Assembly: GCA_031551635.1 (NCBI GenBank)
Contig: JAVBNH010000010.1
Location: 62,001 to 126,000 of the forward strand
DNA from: JAVBNH01 sp031551635
Lineage (GTDB): Bacteria > Bacillota > Clostridia > Oscillospirales > Acutalibacteraceae
Direction of reading: 5' to 3'
Length of the DNA: 64,000 bases
Each line of letters opens with the position of its first letter. The stretch's first letter is position 1. Position numbers and translations under genes: made by a program. Below, in pieces: positions 15,450-24,352 of the stretch. Below the pieces are notes generated by a model. It was not told the origin of the DNA. It ran no database searches and saw only the letters and a program-made list of their open reading frames with translations.

Positions 15450-16925
15450 TTAATTATCTTTTTGTTTCGCCGCGTTAACCTTACTCATCATATCGCTGAA
15501 GGTGTCGGCGATTGTGGGAGCAATCATAATTCCGACTGAATTTGTCTCCTCGTAATGCTTGCGCCCGGTTCTGTCCTTCGGCAGAGGTATGGAGAAGGGT
15601 GCGGTTTCGTGCAGCAGATAGTCGTTAGGAGGGACAATATAACCGAGCTCGGCGTTCCCGAGACCGAAAATAAGCAAATCCTTATCGTCCGCAATCTCAG
15701 TCAATGCCGGGGGATTAACCTCAGCGCCAAAGCCGGTTCCGGATTCCTCAGCGCTCAGATATTGACCGTTATAAAGCTCCGGGAAAATTTCGCCCGGTAC
15801 CAGCAGACATTTCACATCGCCTATTTCGATATAGTTCAGCTCTGATTTAAGCGAGATATTATGGAAATCATCCTTGCGCGAAAAGACATCGGTACCGAAA
15901 ACACCCAGTCTGCCAAAAGTAATAAACAAGAGATTCGAGCATGGGATATAAATGTCTTGGTGAATGAAATTTACAGCAGCGCAAAGCTTGCGTTCATTCT
16001 TCACTGAAACGGCATATTCACCCATTTTTTCGGCAATGATGTGAATTGATTTAATTGAGTCCTCATCCTGAATCTGCATGGAAATCATGCCGCCGATTGC
16101 GCCTTGAAAAAATATTGTCTGAGCACCTGTTTTTTCACGGATATACTCGGCGAAATAACAAAGCCAGTCGGCGCTGACAAGCTTATTATGCGGACGGAGC
16201 ATTTCGGCATGACCTGCAAAATTGATTATATAGGTTTCTCTGCTTCCGTCGTCCGGCTTGAAGCGGAAACGTGTGAGCATTTTTGAATAAACCTGGGGAT
16301 ACCGTGGGTCTCGCTGCATATCCTCAACTTCAATTTGCCCAAAATAAAGCTCGCCGCTTCTGCGGTTTTTGTATGCGAGCTCGCAGGCTTTCATAACAGC
16401 CGCGAGAACAATTTTCATGTAACGCAGATCCCGTCCGGTTTTCGGCAAAGGTCCCCACATTCCCATGGTGTCAATCCCTGCATGGTCATGTGTAGAGCAA
16501 ATATTGACGCTTCGGCAGCCGGTCAGACGGCAGAAGCCGGATAAATGCCTGCGGATAATGTCGACATCCTTCTGCAAAGTTCCAACACAGTCAAGGCTGA
16601 CAAGTATGATACCGCCACGCCCTGAATTGTCGTCAATCCACACAGCATGAGCATGCGGAGCGTCAAGTACACCGGTTATGGGTTTATATGGTCCGTAGCC
16701 CGCCATATAATAACGCCGTTCAAGAATGTCCTTCGGCAGCATTTCAGCTTTTCCGAAGCCGACAGTAAAGCGAGTATTTTCGTCACCTTTAAAGTAGTCA
16801 AATTCACCCTGAGGCAAATCCGGTGAAAAGCCGTGCTTTTTAATCATACTCTTACCGTATTGGTCAGCGTGAAATTTCATCGCGGCAGTCATAGCCTTTT
16901 GCATAGTTTTCTTTGGCAGTTTCAT
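15450..16925 (-). CDS. Neutral/alkaline ceramidase-like protein, cytoplasmic form
   Basis: 491 residues related to the N-terminal domain of neutral/alkaline non-lysosomal ceramidases, zinc hydrolases that cut N-acyl bonds. The GKAEMLPK and MAGYGPYKPITGVLDAPHAHAVWID segments near residues 58-110 and ICSTHDHAGIDTMGMWG near 162-178 hold the zinc-binding His pattern. A GHAEMLRPHNKLVSADW segment near 240 supplies further family residues. No signal peptide is visible, unlike the paralog at 46108. The family is widespread in Firmicutes with mostly unknown substrates, so true ceramide cleavage should not be assumed. A promoter lies at 16960-16988. Confidence 0.8.
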   Translation of the reverse strand: MKLPKKTMQKAMTAAMKFHADQYGKSMIKKHGFSPDLPQGEFDYFKGDENTRFTVGFGKAEMLPKDILERRYYMAGYGPYKPITGVLDAPHAHAVWIDDNSGRGGIILVSLDCVGTLQKDVDIIRRHLSGFCRLTGCRSVNICSTHDHAGIDTMGMWGPLPKTGRDLRYMKIVLAAVMKACELAYKNRRSGELYFGQIEVEDMQRDPRYPQVYSKMLTRFRFKPDDGSRETYIINFAGHAEMLRPHNKLVSADWLCYFAEYIREKTGAQTIFFQGAIGGMISMQIQDEDSIKSIHIIAEKMGEYAVSVKNERKLCAAVNFIHQDIYIPCSNLLFITFGRLGVFGTDVFSRKDDFHNISLKSELNYIEIGDVKCLLVPGEIFPELYNGQYLSAEESGTGFGAEVNPPALTEIADDKDLLIFGLGNAELGYIVPPNDYLLHETAPFSIPLPKDRTGRKHYEETNSVGIMIAPTIADTFSDMMSKVNAAKQKDN

Positions 16926-16959
16926 TAAATCTCACTTCCATAAATATTTTTCTTTATAC

Positions 16960-16988
16960 ATTATATACTTTAAGCTTTGCGAAATCAA
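16960..16988 (-). promoter_or_regulatory. Promoter of the ceramidase-like gene
   Basis: On the minus strand: TTGATT, 17-base spacer, TATAAT, then GGAAGTGAG before the start codon. Confidence 0.6.
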
Positions 16989-17003
16989 TAAAAATGCGGT
17001 AAG

Positions 17004-17042
17004 ATACAAAAACATCAACTATCATGCAAGATAGTTGATGTT
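17004..17042 (-). terminator. Terminator of the acn-icd transcript
   Basis: 13-bp perfect stem (AACATCAACTATC and its inverse, loop of 6), followed on the minus strand by TTTTGTATC. It ends the unit that includes the beta-propeller-like gene. Confidence 0.85.
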
Positions 17043-17059
17043 ATAAGCGCAATTTAGAA

Positions 17060-17731
17060 CTATAAACGGTATACACCGGAGTCTAAGAGGACAAATTCCT
17101 CCTCACCAACTCGCATATATTTGTGCACCGGCTCGTCAAAACGGCGGAAACCCCTGACAGAATAATCACTAAGATTGACAGTGTTAATCTGCATCGAAGT
17201 CTGGTTGCAGATATAAAGCTGTCCGTCAAAATAGCTGATGCCCGAGGGCGTGCTGAATGCGTTTGACTCGTCACCGCCGATGCGCATAACAACTTTATTG
17301 CCCAGCACAGAGTATCTGACAATGCAGTTTCTCCCCGGAACAGTGCACCAGATATGATTATTCTCGATTGTTAAATCGTTCGCGGGTTCATCATTGTATT
17401 TTAACTCGCCGTTCCAAGTAAGCTCACCGCTCGCGTCAAAGACACCGAGGTCGCCGGTACTGTAGAGAACCACCGAGCGGGAATCGGGGAGCTTCCCTGC
17501 GCTGCAGGAGACATAATCACCCAGCTGCGTCGCGATGGGGGAGTAGGCAGAACCAAATTTATTGAGCAGATAAACGCTTCTTGTCACAGCGGAAATAGTC
17601 TGATTTTCGGGGTCAAAGCTGAAAAAGGAGACCTTGAACTTTCCGTCGTCCATAAGGTCTTTTTTGACGAAAATCAAGCCCTTTGAAAAGCTGATTACGT
17701 CAATAAGCTTTGTACCTATAACTTTGGTCAT
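17060..17731 (-). CDS. Putative beta-propeller-like protein of unknown function
   Basis: 223 residues without a family I can name. The sequence is a series of short beta-strands with recurring patterns such as GDLGVFDASGELTWNG, NNHIWCTVPGRNCIVRYSV, GISYFDGQLYICNQTSMQINTVNL, which resemble NHL/WD-type propeller blades; about four can be made out. No signal peptide or membrane segment. Its ribosome site, GGGAGC, is formed by the last codons of the isocitrate dehydrogenase gene, and its ATG follows that stop after 5 bases, so the two are tightly coupled. A role linked to isocitrate dehydrogenase or a small-molecule sensor is possible but unsupported. Confidence 0.65.
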   Translation of the reverse strand: MTKVIGTKLIDVISFSKGLIFVKKDLMDDGKFKVSFFSFDPENQTISAVTRSVYLLNKFGSAYSPIATQLGDYVSCSAGKLPDSRSVVLYSTGDLGVFDASGELTWNGELKYNDEPANDLTIENNHIWCTVPGRNCIVRYSVLGNKVVMRIGGDESNAFSTPSGISYFDGQLYICNQTSMQINTVNLSDYSVRGFRRFDEPVHKYMRVGEEEFVLLDSGVYRL

Positions 17732-17736
17732 ATAAG

Positions 17737-18909
17737 TCAGCTCCCAAACATATTTGTCAGCGCCGCCATAACATAGTCCGCGAATTCGCGGCAGGTGCAG
17801 CCGGTATCGCGCCCGGTCAGCTTTAGCTTTTTGTCTTCATACATACAGAAATCAAGCGCTTTTTCAAGTCTTTCACTCTTGTCGTTATAGCCGATGTGTG
17901 AGAGCAGCATTGCCGACGCGCGCAGCATAGAACATGGGTCGGCGTAAATTGCCCTGCCCTCATTAACCATTCTGGGCGCTGAGCCGTGAATAGCCTCAAA
18001 CATAGCGTAACGCTTACCGATATTCGCGCTACCGGCGGTTCCGACACCGCCCTGCATTTCAGCAGCCTCGTCAGTGATGATGTCGCCGTAGAGGTTCGGC
18101 AGGACAACAACCTTGAAATCCTTGCGGCGTTTCGGGTCAATGAGCTTCGCGGTCATAATATCGATATACCACTCGTCAGTTGTAATATCAGGGTATTCCT
18201 TTGCGATATTTTTTGCGAGGTTCAGGAATTTTCCGTCAGTCGTCTTTATAACATTCGCTTTTGTGACTATGGAAACGCGGTCTTTTTTATTGTTTTTGGC
18301 GAATTCATAAGCAAGCCGCGCGATACGCTCAGTACCCTCTGTTGTAGTGACAACAAAGTCCACAGCCAGCTCACTATCAACATTTACACCCATCGAGCCG
18401 ACTGCGTAAGCGCCTTCGGTGTTTTCGCGGAAAAAAGTCCAGTCAATGCCTTCAGAAGGGATTTTAACAGGGCGTACATTGGCGAAAAGGTCGAGAGCCT
18501 TACGCATTGCGACATTCGCGCTTTCGATATTCGGCATTCCGTCGCCTGCCTGCGGTGTTGTTGTGGGACCTTTGAGAATAACATGGCATTCCTTGAGAGC
18601 ACTCAGAACCTCGTCCGGTATTGGCTGCATTTTTGCTATACGGTTTTCTATAGTGAGACCGTCTATATCTCTGAATTCGACTTTTCCGGCGGTTATTTCG
18701 TCCTTTAAGAGGAATTTCAGGACATTCGCGGATTCTTTTGTTATAACCGGTCCGATACCGTCGCCGCCGCAGACTCCGACGATGATTTTTTCGATTTTTT
18801 TGTAGTCTATGAATTCGTTCTGCGCCTTTATTTTCTCGGCTCTTTCCGCTTGCTTTCTCAGCAGTTCCTCGAATTTTTCAACCGCGGTTTTTAATTCAAC
18901 TTCTGTCAT
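17737..18909 (-). CDS. icd: Isocitrate dehydrogenase (isocitrate/isopropylmalate DH family)
   Basis: 390 residues; oxidative decarboxylation of isocitrate to 2-oxoglutarate with NAD(P). The substrate loop reads ESANVAMRKALDLFANVRPVK near residues 128-148, with the SxNxxxR signature that marks isocitrate rather than isopropylmalate enzymes. Also present are GDGIGP near 49, FRENTEGAY near 160 with the catalytic Tyr, KANVIK near 216, and DIITDEAAEMQGGVGTAGSANIG near 277. About 40 residues precede the core, a mild N-terminal extension rich in Lys/Glu. It follows aconitase across a gap containing two long palindromes, and together they make 2-oxoglutarate for glutamate synthesis. Cofactor preference cannot be read. 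Confidence 0.92.
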   Translation of the reverse strand: MTEVELKTAVEKFEELLRKQAERAEKIKAQNEFIDYKKIEKIIVGVCGGDGIGPVITKESANVLKFLLKDEITAGKVEFRDIDGLTIENRIAKMQPIPDEVLSALKECHVILKGPTTTPQAGDGMPNIESANVAMRKALDLFANVRPVKIPSEGIDWTFFRENTEGAYAVGSMGVNVDSELAVDFVVTTTEGTERIARLAYEFAKNNKKDRVSIVTKANVIKTTDGKFLNLAKNIAKEYPDITTDEWYIDIMTAKLIDPKRRKDFKVVVLPNLYGDIITDEAAEMQGGVGTAGSANIGKRYAMFEAIHGSAPRMVNEGRAIYADPCSMLRASAMLLSHIGYNDKSERLEKALDFCMYEDKKLKLTGRDTGCTCREFADYVMAALTNMFGS

Positions 18910-19010
18910 AAAAAATTTATTCCTTCCAAATTAAAACATTAAAATTCTTTTTCAAACACTAAATAACCACTGATTAATTGAAATTTACTCACTTTTGTAT
19001 ATTCATTGAT

Positions 19011-19042
19011 TTTACAAAGCTTGATATATCAAGCTTTGTAAA
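19011..19042. repeat. Perfect 32-bp palindrome between acn and icd
   Basis: 16-bp arms TTTACAAAGCTTGATA and exact inverse with no spacer. In RNA it would form a long hairpin with a minimal loop. There is no T-tract directly after it on the minus strand, so it is not an ordinary terminator. Confidence 0.85.
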
Positions 19043-19063
19043 CGAAAATTTTTGGCTCTGTCT

Positions 19064-19090
19064 GTGAACGATGATTAAATCATCGTTCAC
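19064..19090. repeat. 27-bp inverted repeat just after the aconitase stop
   Basis: 13-bp arms (GTGAACGATGATT and its exact inverse) around a single central base, 5 bases after the aconitase stop codon on the minus strand. With the palindrome at 19011 it makes two tandem hairpins in the acn-icd intercistronic RNA. Confidence 0.82.
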
Positions 19091-19095
19091 CTAAA

Positions 19096-21024
19096 TCATC
19101 CTTGAGCGGTGTAGCTGAGCAGTCCACCCGCAAGAACTATACTGCGCTGACGCTCCGAATAATCACAAACAATGGTGTATTCTTCGCCTTTGGAAACATT
19201 TTTCAATATAAGCGTATCACTTTTTGAAATTCCGCTTTTCGCGTTTTCAATTCTTAGCTTATCACCCTGAGAAATTTTATCAAAGTCACCGGGATCAGCA
19301 AAGGTCAAGGCGAGAATACCTGAATTAATCAAGTTTGCCTTATGCATACGCGCGAAGGATTTCGCGATAACAGCCTTTATCCCGAGATATAGCGGGACAA
19401 GCGCCGCGTGCTCTCTCGAGGAGCCTTGCCCATAATTCGCGCCACCGACGATTATACCACCGCCGTTTGCTTTCGCGCGTTCAGGGAAGGTTTTATCGCA
19501 GACCTCAAAGCAGTACTGCGAGAGGTGAGGGACATTAGAGCGGTAGGGGAGTATTTTCGCGCCGGCTGGCATTATATGGTCAGTTGTGATGTCGTCACCG
19601 ACCTTGAGAATGACTGAATCCTCAAGTGTTTCGCCTACAGCTTTGCCGCAGGGTACTTCCTTTATATTGGGTCCGAATAAAATTTCCGCTTTTTCGGCGT
19701 CTGCTTCATTTGCGGGTAATATAACCATATTATCATTGACCTCAAAGCTGTCGGGGAGGTCAAACTTAAATTCAATTTCAAGTTTTTCAGGGTCAGTCAA
19801 AACACCGCTCAGTGCGGAAACTGCCGCGACTTCGGGGCTGACAAGATATATCTGAGCATCCGCAGTTCCCGACCTGCCTTCAAAATTGCGGTTGAAGGTG
19901 CGCAGAGAGACGCCGCCGGAATTCGGAGACTGCCCCATGCCAATACAAGGTCCGCAAGCGCTTTCGAGGATTCTCGCGCCAGCGTTAATCATGTCGGCAA
20001 GTGCGCCGTTTTTCGAGAGCATTCCGAGAACCTGCTTTGAGCCGGGCGCGATTGAAAGACTGACAGAGGGACAGACAGCTTTACCTCTAAGGATTTTCGC
20101 GACCTTCATCATATCAAAAAGCGAAGAGTTTGTGCAGGAACCGATGCAGACCTGGTTAACTTTTATTTCACCGATTTCACCTACAGACTTGACCCTGTCA
20201 GGCATGTGAGGCATGGCGGCGAGGGGGTGAAGGGCTGATAAATCAATATTTATGACCTCGTCATAAACCGCGTCATCGTCGGATTTTAATTCTGTCCAGT
20301 CATTTTCGCGCCCCTGAGCCTTTAAAAATGCCAGTGTTATTTCATCTGAAGGAAAAACCGATGTCGTTGCGCCAAGCTCAGCGCCCATGTTTGTAATTGT
20401 CGCGCGTTCCGGAACAGTCAGGGTTTTTATACCCTCTCCGGCATACTCAACGATTTTGCCGACTCCGCCCTTGACGGTCATTATGCGAAGAACCTCGAGG
20501 ATAATATCCTTCGCGGCGACCCAAGGCTTTAGCTTGCCGGTGAGGTTAATCTTCACCATTTTTGGCATGGGGATATAGTAAGCGCCTCCGCCCATGGCTA
20601 CCGCGACATCAAGACCGCCCGCGCCCATCGCGAGCATTCCCAGCGCGCCGCAGGTAGGCGTGTGGCTGTCGGAGCCTATCAGGGTTTTGCCCGGCTTGCC
20701 GAATCTCTCGAGGTGAATCTGATGACAGATACCGTTGCCGGGACGCGAAAAACGAATCCCTCTTTTATAGGCGACACTCTGAATAAAACGGTGGTCATCG
20801 GCATTTTCAAAGCCGTTTTGAAGTGTGTTATGGTCAATATATGCAACCGACAACTCGGTTTTTACTCTTTTTATTCCCATAGCCTCAAATTGCAAATAAG
20901 CCATAGTGCCGGTTGCGTCCTGAGTCAGGGTCTGGTCAATTCTCAGCCCGATTTCCTCTCCCGCTATCATTTCACCGGATAAAAGATGGCTTTTAATCAA
21001 TTTTTCGGCAATAGTCAATCCCAT
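19096..21024 (-). CDS. acn: Aconitate hydratase, 640-residue type
   Basis: 4Fe-4S enzyme that interconverts citrate and isocitrate. LeuC-like N-terminal region with LIGSDSHTPTCGALG near residue 116, IGSCTNSS near 305 and ESACGPCIGMG near 368; Cys in these last two motifs are the cluster ligands. LeuD-like swivelling domain at the C-terminus with GDDITTDHIMPAGAKILPYRSN and YGQGSSREHAALVPLYLGIKAV. The length matches the short aconitase group common in Clostridia. I chose ATG 21024 because GAGG lies 10 bases upstream; an in-frame TTG at 21033 is too close to that site. First gene of the acn-icd unit, with a promoter overlapping the stop of the DUF2079 gene. Confidence 0.94.
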   Translation of the reverse strand: MGLTIAEKLIKSHLLSGEMIAGEEIGLRIDQTLTQDATGTMAYLQFEAMGIKRVKTELSVAYIDHNTLQNGFENADDHRFIQSVAYKRGIRFSRPGNGICHQIHLERFGKPGKTLIGSDSHTPTCGALGMLAMGAGGLDVAVAMGGGAYYIPMPKMVKINLTGKLKPWVAAKDIILEVLRIMTVKGGVGKIVEYAGEGIKTLTVPERATITNMGAELGATTSVFPSDEITLAFLKAQGRENDWTELKSDDDAVYDEVINIDLSALHPLAAMPHMPDRVKSVGEIGEIKVNQVCIGSCTNSSLFDMMKVAKILRGKAVCPSVSLSIAPGSKQVLGMLSKNGALADMINAGARILESACGPCIGMGQSPNSGGVSLRTFNRNFEGRSGTADAQIYLVSPEVAAVSALSGVLTDPEKLEIEFKFDLPDSFEVNDNMVILPANEADAEKAEILFGPNIKEVPCGKAVGETLEDSVILKVGDDITTDHIMPAGAKILPYRSNVPHLSQYCFEVCDKTFPERAKANGGGIIVGGANYGQGSSREHAALVPLYLGIKAVIAKSFARMHKANLINSGILALTFADPGDFDKISQGDKLRIENAKSGISKSDTLILKNVSKGEEYTIVCDYSERQRSIVLAGGLLSYTAQG

Positions 21025-21054
21025 ATAAATCAATCCTCATATTTTAATTACTGT

Positions 21055-21083
21055 ATTTTATCTAAAACGCGGAAGTTTGTCAA
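21055..21083 (-). promoter_or_regulatory. acn promoter overlapping the upstream stop codon
   Basis: On the minus strand: perfect TTGACA, 17-base spacer, TAAAAT, 30 bases before the aconitase start. The TGA inside TTGACA is the stop codon of the DUF2079 gene. Confidence 0.78.
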
Positions 21084-22846
21084 GAACCATTATAATTTAG
21101 GTCGCGCAAAACAATTATTATGCCCTCTTTGTGATATACGGTCTCGAAATTGCCGCTGTTAAGATAATAATTCCTGTCATATTCCGTTGTTTCATTTGCG
21201 GGATTAAACATGATATACTCGGCTTTATTCTTTGAAATTTCAAGACTATAGAGTATTTTGTGCTTGTATAAATGTGGAATATAATAAGTTCCCGCAAGCA
21301 CAGAGGCATCCTCTGGTATGCTTTCGACAGCTTCGTCAATTGTGTTATACCGCTCTATGTCGGAATAATAAATGTTAACATAATTTATTGCGTTAACAGC
21401 GTTCAAGCCAAAGAACATTATCACGCATGCAAAGGCGGAAATCAACAGACTCTTTGTTTGGAGCTTTTCATTCATCTCACTGTTATTCTGCAGCAGCAGA
21501 TAGAACAGCAGCGCCGCGTTACCGTAGGTATACTGATAACCGATTTCGTATTGATACGGATAATTTGTCATCAGATTGACAAGGAAAAAGGGGATAAGCA
21601 GGATAATGCGCGACGGTTTTTTTATCATAACCGGAAGGAAGGCAAGCGGGGCTAGCATTTGCAGGATAAACTTGATTTTTTTCTCCTGAAAGCTTTCATT
21701 TATAGCGTAAAGCGGGTTGAGTATGACGGATTTTATTACAGTTGTAAGACTGTGCGAGCCGTCATACATAAAATTGTCATACCGGTCTGACATGATTCCG
21801 TGCCCGTATTGCTTCATGAGACCAGTTACACCCACAAAATAGAGTACCGCGAAAACAGTGATTCCCGCGCCGAGCTGCTTCCTTTTGCCCGAAAACAGGA
21901 AATAGAGACCCGCGACAGCGACATAGACAGCCGCATCCTCCTTTACGCTGAGCGTCAGAAGGGTAAAAATAAATGCGGGCACAGCCTTCGAGCGTTCCAC
22001 AAAATAAATCATAAACAGCAGCAATACGCACAGAAATTTGTTTTCATGGAAATAATAATAGCAGCCGCCCATCACAGAGGGCAGGAAGGTGTAGCATACC
22101 GCAACCAGCAGTGTCAATGAGTTAGAGAGCTTATAATGCTTACAAAGAAGATAAAGCGGTAACAGCCCCAGGGCAATAATGACTGACTGGCTGATGAGCA
22201 GTGTCACGGGTGAGGGAAATATAAAATATACAGGGAGCAGCAGATAGTAAACCGGAGAAAAATGTATGGCAAAATGGCTCAGAAGCTGATCGCGCTCGCA
22301 GGTAGTCAGAGGCTGAAAGGTGTCCTTCATATATTCATACATCTGCGCGAAAATTCCGAAATCATAGCATGAAGCCATATAGTTTTTGTAGCCGTATACC
22401 GTCATCATGCTTGCGTAAAAAACGAAAAATGAACCGAGGAGAGTTATAAGAATAATAGTTATTTTCTTAGAAGGTTCAAATATTATCTCATTTTTAAAAG
22501 TATAGGCGATAACTCCCGCCATGAATATGCAGCAGGCGAGACAGAGGTAAAAATTATTAGCCATCGCCGACGCGACGCAGCAGAGAATCATCGAAAAAAT
22601 GACAAAAAGCACCTTATCCACGAGCGGCTTATTAATAAGAAACAGTGTTATAAAGAGAATACCGATGGCAATAAGATGCCAAATCATATTTATCGACTGA
22701 AAATATTCAAAGGTGTTGAATTTGCTGTCGTTGGTCAGCAGCTCCAGTGTGCAAACGACGATAAAAGCCACAACAGCTTTAAACACAAGGCTTGTAAAAT
22801 TCAGCCTGTGCATGTGTTTGTTATAAAAAGCAATTAATCCTCCCAC
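21080..22846 (-). CDS. DUF2079 polytopic membrane protein
   Basis: 588 residues with about a dozen hydrophobic helices through residue 470 and a soluble tail that ends near the stop. The DUF2079 signature is visible as SCYDFGIFAQMYEYMKDTFQPLTT near residue 157 and HFSPVYYLLLPVYF near 190, a loop with an acidic residue as in GT-C fold glycosyltransferase-like proteins. Start GTG 22846 has AAAGGA with 8-base spacing. It begins 24 bases after the metallophosphoesterase gene. A role in transferring sugars or in envelope glycan assembly is a family-level guess; nothing here identifies a substrate. Confidence 0.88.
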   Translation of the reverse strand: MGGLIAFYNKHMHRLNFTSLVFKAVVAFIVVCTLELLTNDSKFNTFEYFQSINMIWHLIAIGILFITLFLINKPLVDKVLFVIFSMILCCVASAMANNFYLCLACCIFMAGVIAYTFKNEIIFEPSKKITIILITLLGSFFVFYASMMTVYGYKNYMASCYDFGIFAQMYEYMKDTFQPLTTCERDQLLSHFAIHFSPVYYLLLPVYFIFPSPVTLLISQSVIIALGLLPLYLLCKHYKLSNSLTLLVAVCYTFLPSVMGGCYYYFHENKFLCVLLLFMIYFVERSKAVPAFIFTLLTLSVKEDAAVYVAVAGLYFLFSGKRKQLGAGITVFAVLYFVGVTGLMKQYGHGIMSDRYDNFMYDGSHSLTTVIKSVILNPLYAINESFQEKKIKFILQMLAPLAFLPVMIKKPSRIILLIPFFLVNLMTNYPYQYEIGYQYTYGNAALLFYLLLQNNSEMNEKLQTKSLLISAFACVIMFFGLNAVNAINYVNIYYSDIERYNTIDEAVESIPEDASVLAGTYYIPHLYKHKILYSLEISKNKAEYIMFNPANETTEYDRNYYLNSGNFETVYHKEGIIIVLRDLNYNGS

Positions 22847-22870
22847 TGACTTTATCCTTTCGACTCTTTA

Positions 22871-24238
22871 TTATGCATTTTTACCGGAATAAATCATGCG
22901 CAGAATGCTGTCTGCGAAATCAAAAACTGTTCGGATTATTTTGCTGAAAAACGAGAAAATCGCATCAGCACCGTTTTCAGGAACAGGAGCTTTTACAGAG
23001 GTGTCCTTGACAAAGGTGGATTCATCGACGACTTCAAGTGTATCGTTTCTGTAAGTTTTAAAGCCGATTTCGTCGCCGCTGAAATCAAATATACTGAAGC
23101 TCGGTACATCGAAATCATAAGCGGCTTCAACGAATTCTGTCGTTTCGTCAAAATGGCGCATATTGCTTCCCGAGGCTGAACCGGCGGCAATATAGACAAT
23201 ACCTTTTCCGTCCCCTGCGACCTCGTTGTTCAAAAGCGGGTAAGTCCTGCTGTATTTATGCTCGTGACCGCACAAAACTATATCAACGCCGTATTTTTCA
23301 TAAAGCGGAACAAGCTTTTTTATGGCATTTTCGTCAACCATATCAGGATAATAGGGACCTTGATGAATCATAACGATTCGCCATTTCGCGTCCGGATAAG
23401 CCTTTACCGCGGCATTCATAAGATTGTCATGGTCGCCCGCAAGGGGGTTATTGCCGTTCGCGATTATGAACAAGGCCCCGCCGTATTCGAAATAATAGGG
23501 GTTTCCGGCGGTCGTAAATGTGTCCCTGAACTGGTTCGGGTTATTAAAATGAAGGTCATAAAGCGCGGTTAAAAAATCGTGATTTCCAATTGTTGTCGCA
23601 ATCGGAAGTGACTTTGTCAGTGAAGGCGCGAGAAATAAATTATACTGCTTTTTGCTGTAAAAATCCTCAACCTGATCCCCCGCGTGCAGAATAAAACTGA
23701 TGTCAGGAGCAACAGCCATCGTTGCCTCAAGGGTTGTGTTCCAGCCATAAGAATCCTTTTGCAGAACGCTGTCCAGGGTGGATTCGCCGCTCCTGCCTGT
23801 CTGGACGTCAGAGGTAAACATCAGGCTAAAACCGTTCTCGGGATTATGTATTTCGAAGGCGGCGGCATCTGTCCATTTACCTCCGCTCGTGAAGGAATAA
23901 TACCAGGTTCCTTCCGTGAGACTTTTTAGTGACACCTTATAGCTATGATAAAGCATAGCGGATCTCATTATGTTGATTTCAGCTTCTAATGCGTTGCTGA
24001 GATCTGCAGACTGCGAGTAAATAAATCCGGGCTTGTCCTCCTTTTGAAAGCTGACCCAAGCAAAATTCATGTCATTAAAATTCTCTCCAGGAGTCAGGCT
24101 GATTTTGCCGTAGTCGGAGGTGTGAAGCTTCCATGAGCCGTCCCATTCCTCCTGCGAAAGCGCCTGAGAGGGAAGAGCGAAAGATAAAAGCATCATTAAC
24201 GCGAGAATCAGTGAAAAAAGTCTTGAAGTCTTTTTCAT
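22871..24238 (-). CDS. Secreted metallophosphoesterase, purple acid phosphatase-like
   Basis: About 455 residues with a signal peptide (MKKTSRLFSLILALMMLLSF, cleavage near AlaLeu-Ser). An N-terminal fibronectin-III-like domain (about residues 35-130) carries TWYYSFTSGGKWTDAAAFEI. The calcineurin-like catalytic domain has FTSDVQTG near 147, HAGDQVEDF near 187, GNHD near 213, MIHQGPYY near 295 and CGHEHKYSRTY near 330, giving the dinuclear metal site. The C-terminal 40 residues form an amphipathic stretch. Start ATG 24238 uses GGGTGG upstream; the longer frame to 24253 runs over that site. Likely scavenges phosphate from organic esters outside the cell, in keeping with the alkaline phosphatase at 26066. 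Confidence 0.9.
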   Translation of the reverse strand: MKKTSRLFSLILALMMLLSFALPSQALSQEEWDGSWKLHTSDYGKISLTPGENFNDMNFAWVSFQKEDKPGFIYSQSADLSNALEAEINIMRSAMLYHSYKVSLKSLTEGTWYYSFTSGGKWTDAAAFEIHNPENGFSLMFTSDVQTGRSGESTLDSVLQKDSYGWNTTLEATMAVAPDISFILHAGDQVEDFYSKKQYNLFLAPSLTKSLPIATTIGNHDFLTALYDLHFNNPNQFRDTFTTAGNPYYFEYGGALFIIANGNNPLAGDHDNLMNAAVKAYPDAKWRIVMIHQGPYYPDMVDENAIKKLVPLYEKYGVDIVLCGHEHKYSRTYPLLNNEVAGDGKGIVYIAAGSASGSNMRHFDETTEFVEAAYDFDVPSFSIFDFSGDEIGFKTYRNDTLEVVDESTFVKDTSVKAPVPENGADAIFSFFSKIIRTVFDFADSILRMIYSGKNA

Positions 24239-24352
24239 AAAATGACCACCCATTCTTTTTATATAAGTTATATTATAACTCTAAAAATATTGTATTTCAA
24301 GCAATTTTAAACATTTTATTTAATTTTATTTTTTTGTAGTCTCTCTTACCTC

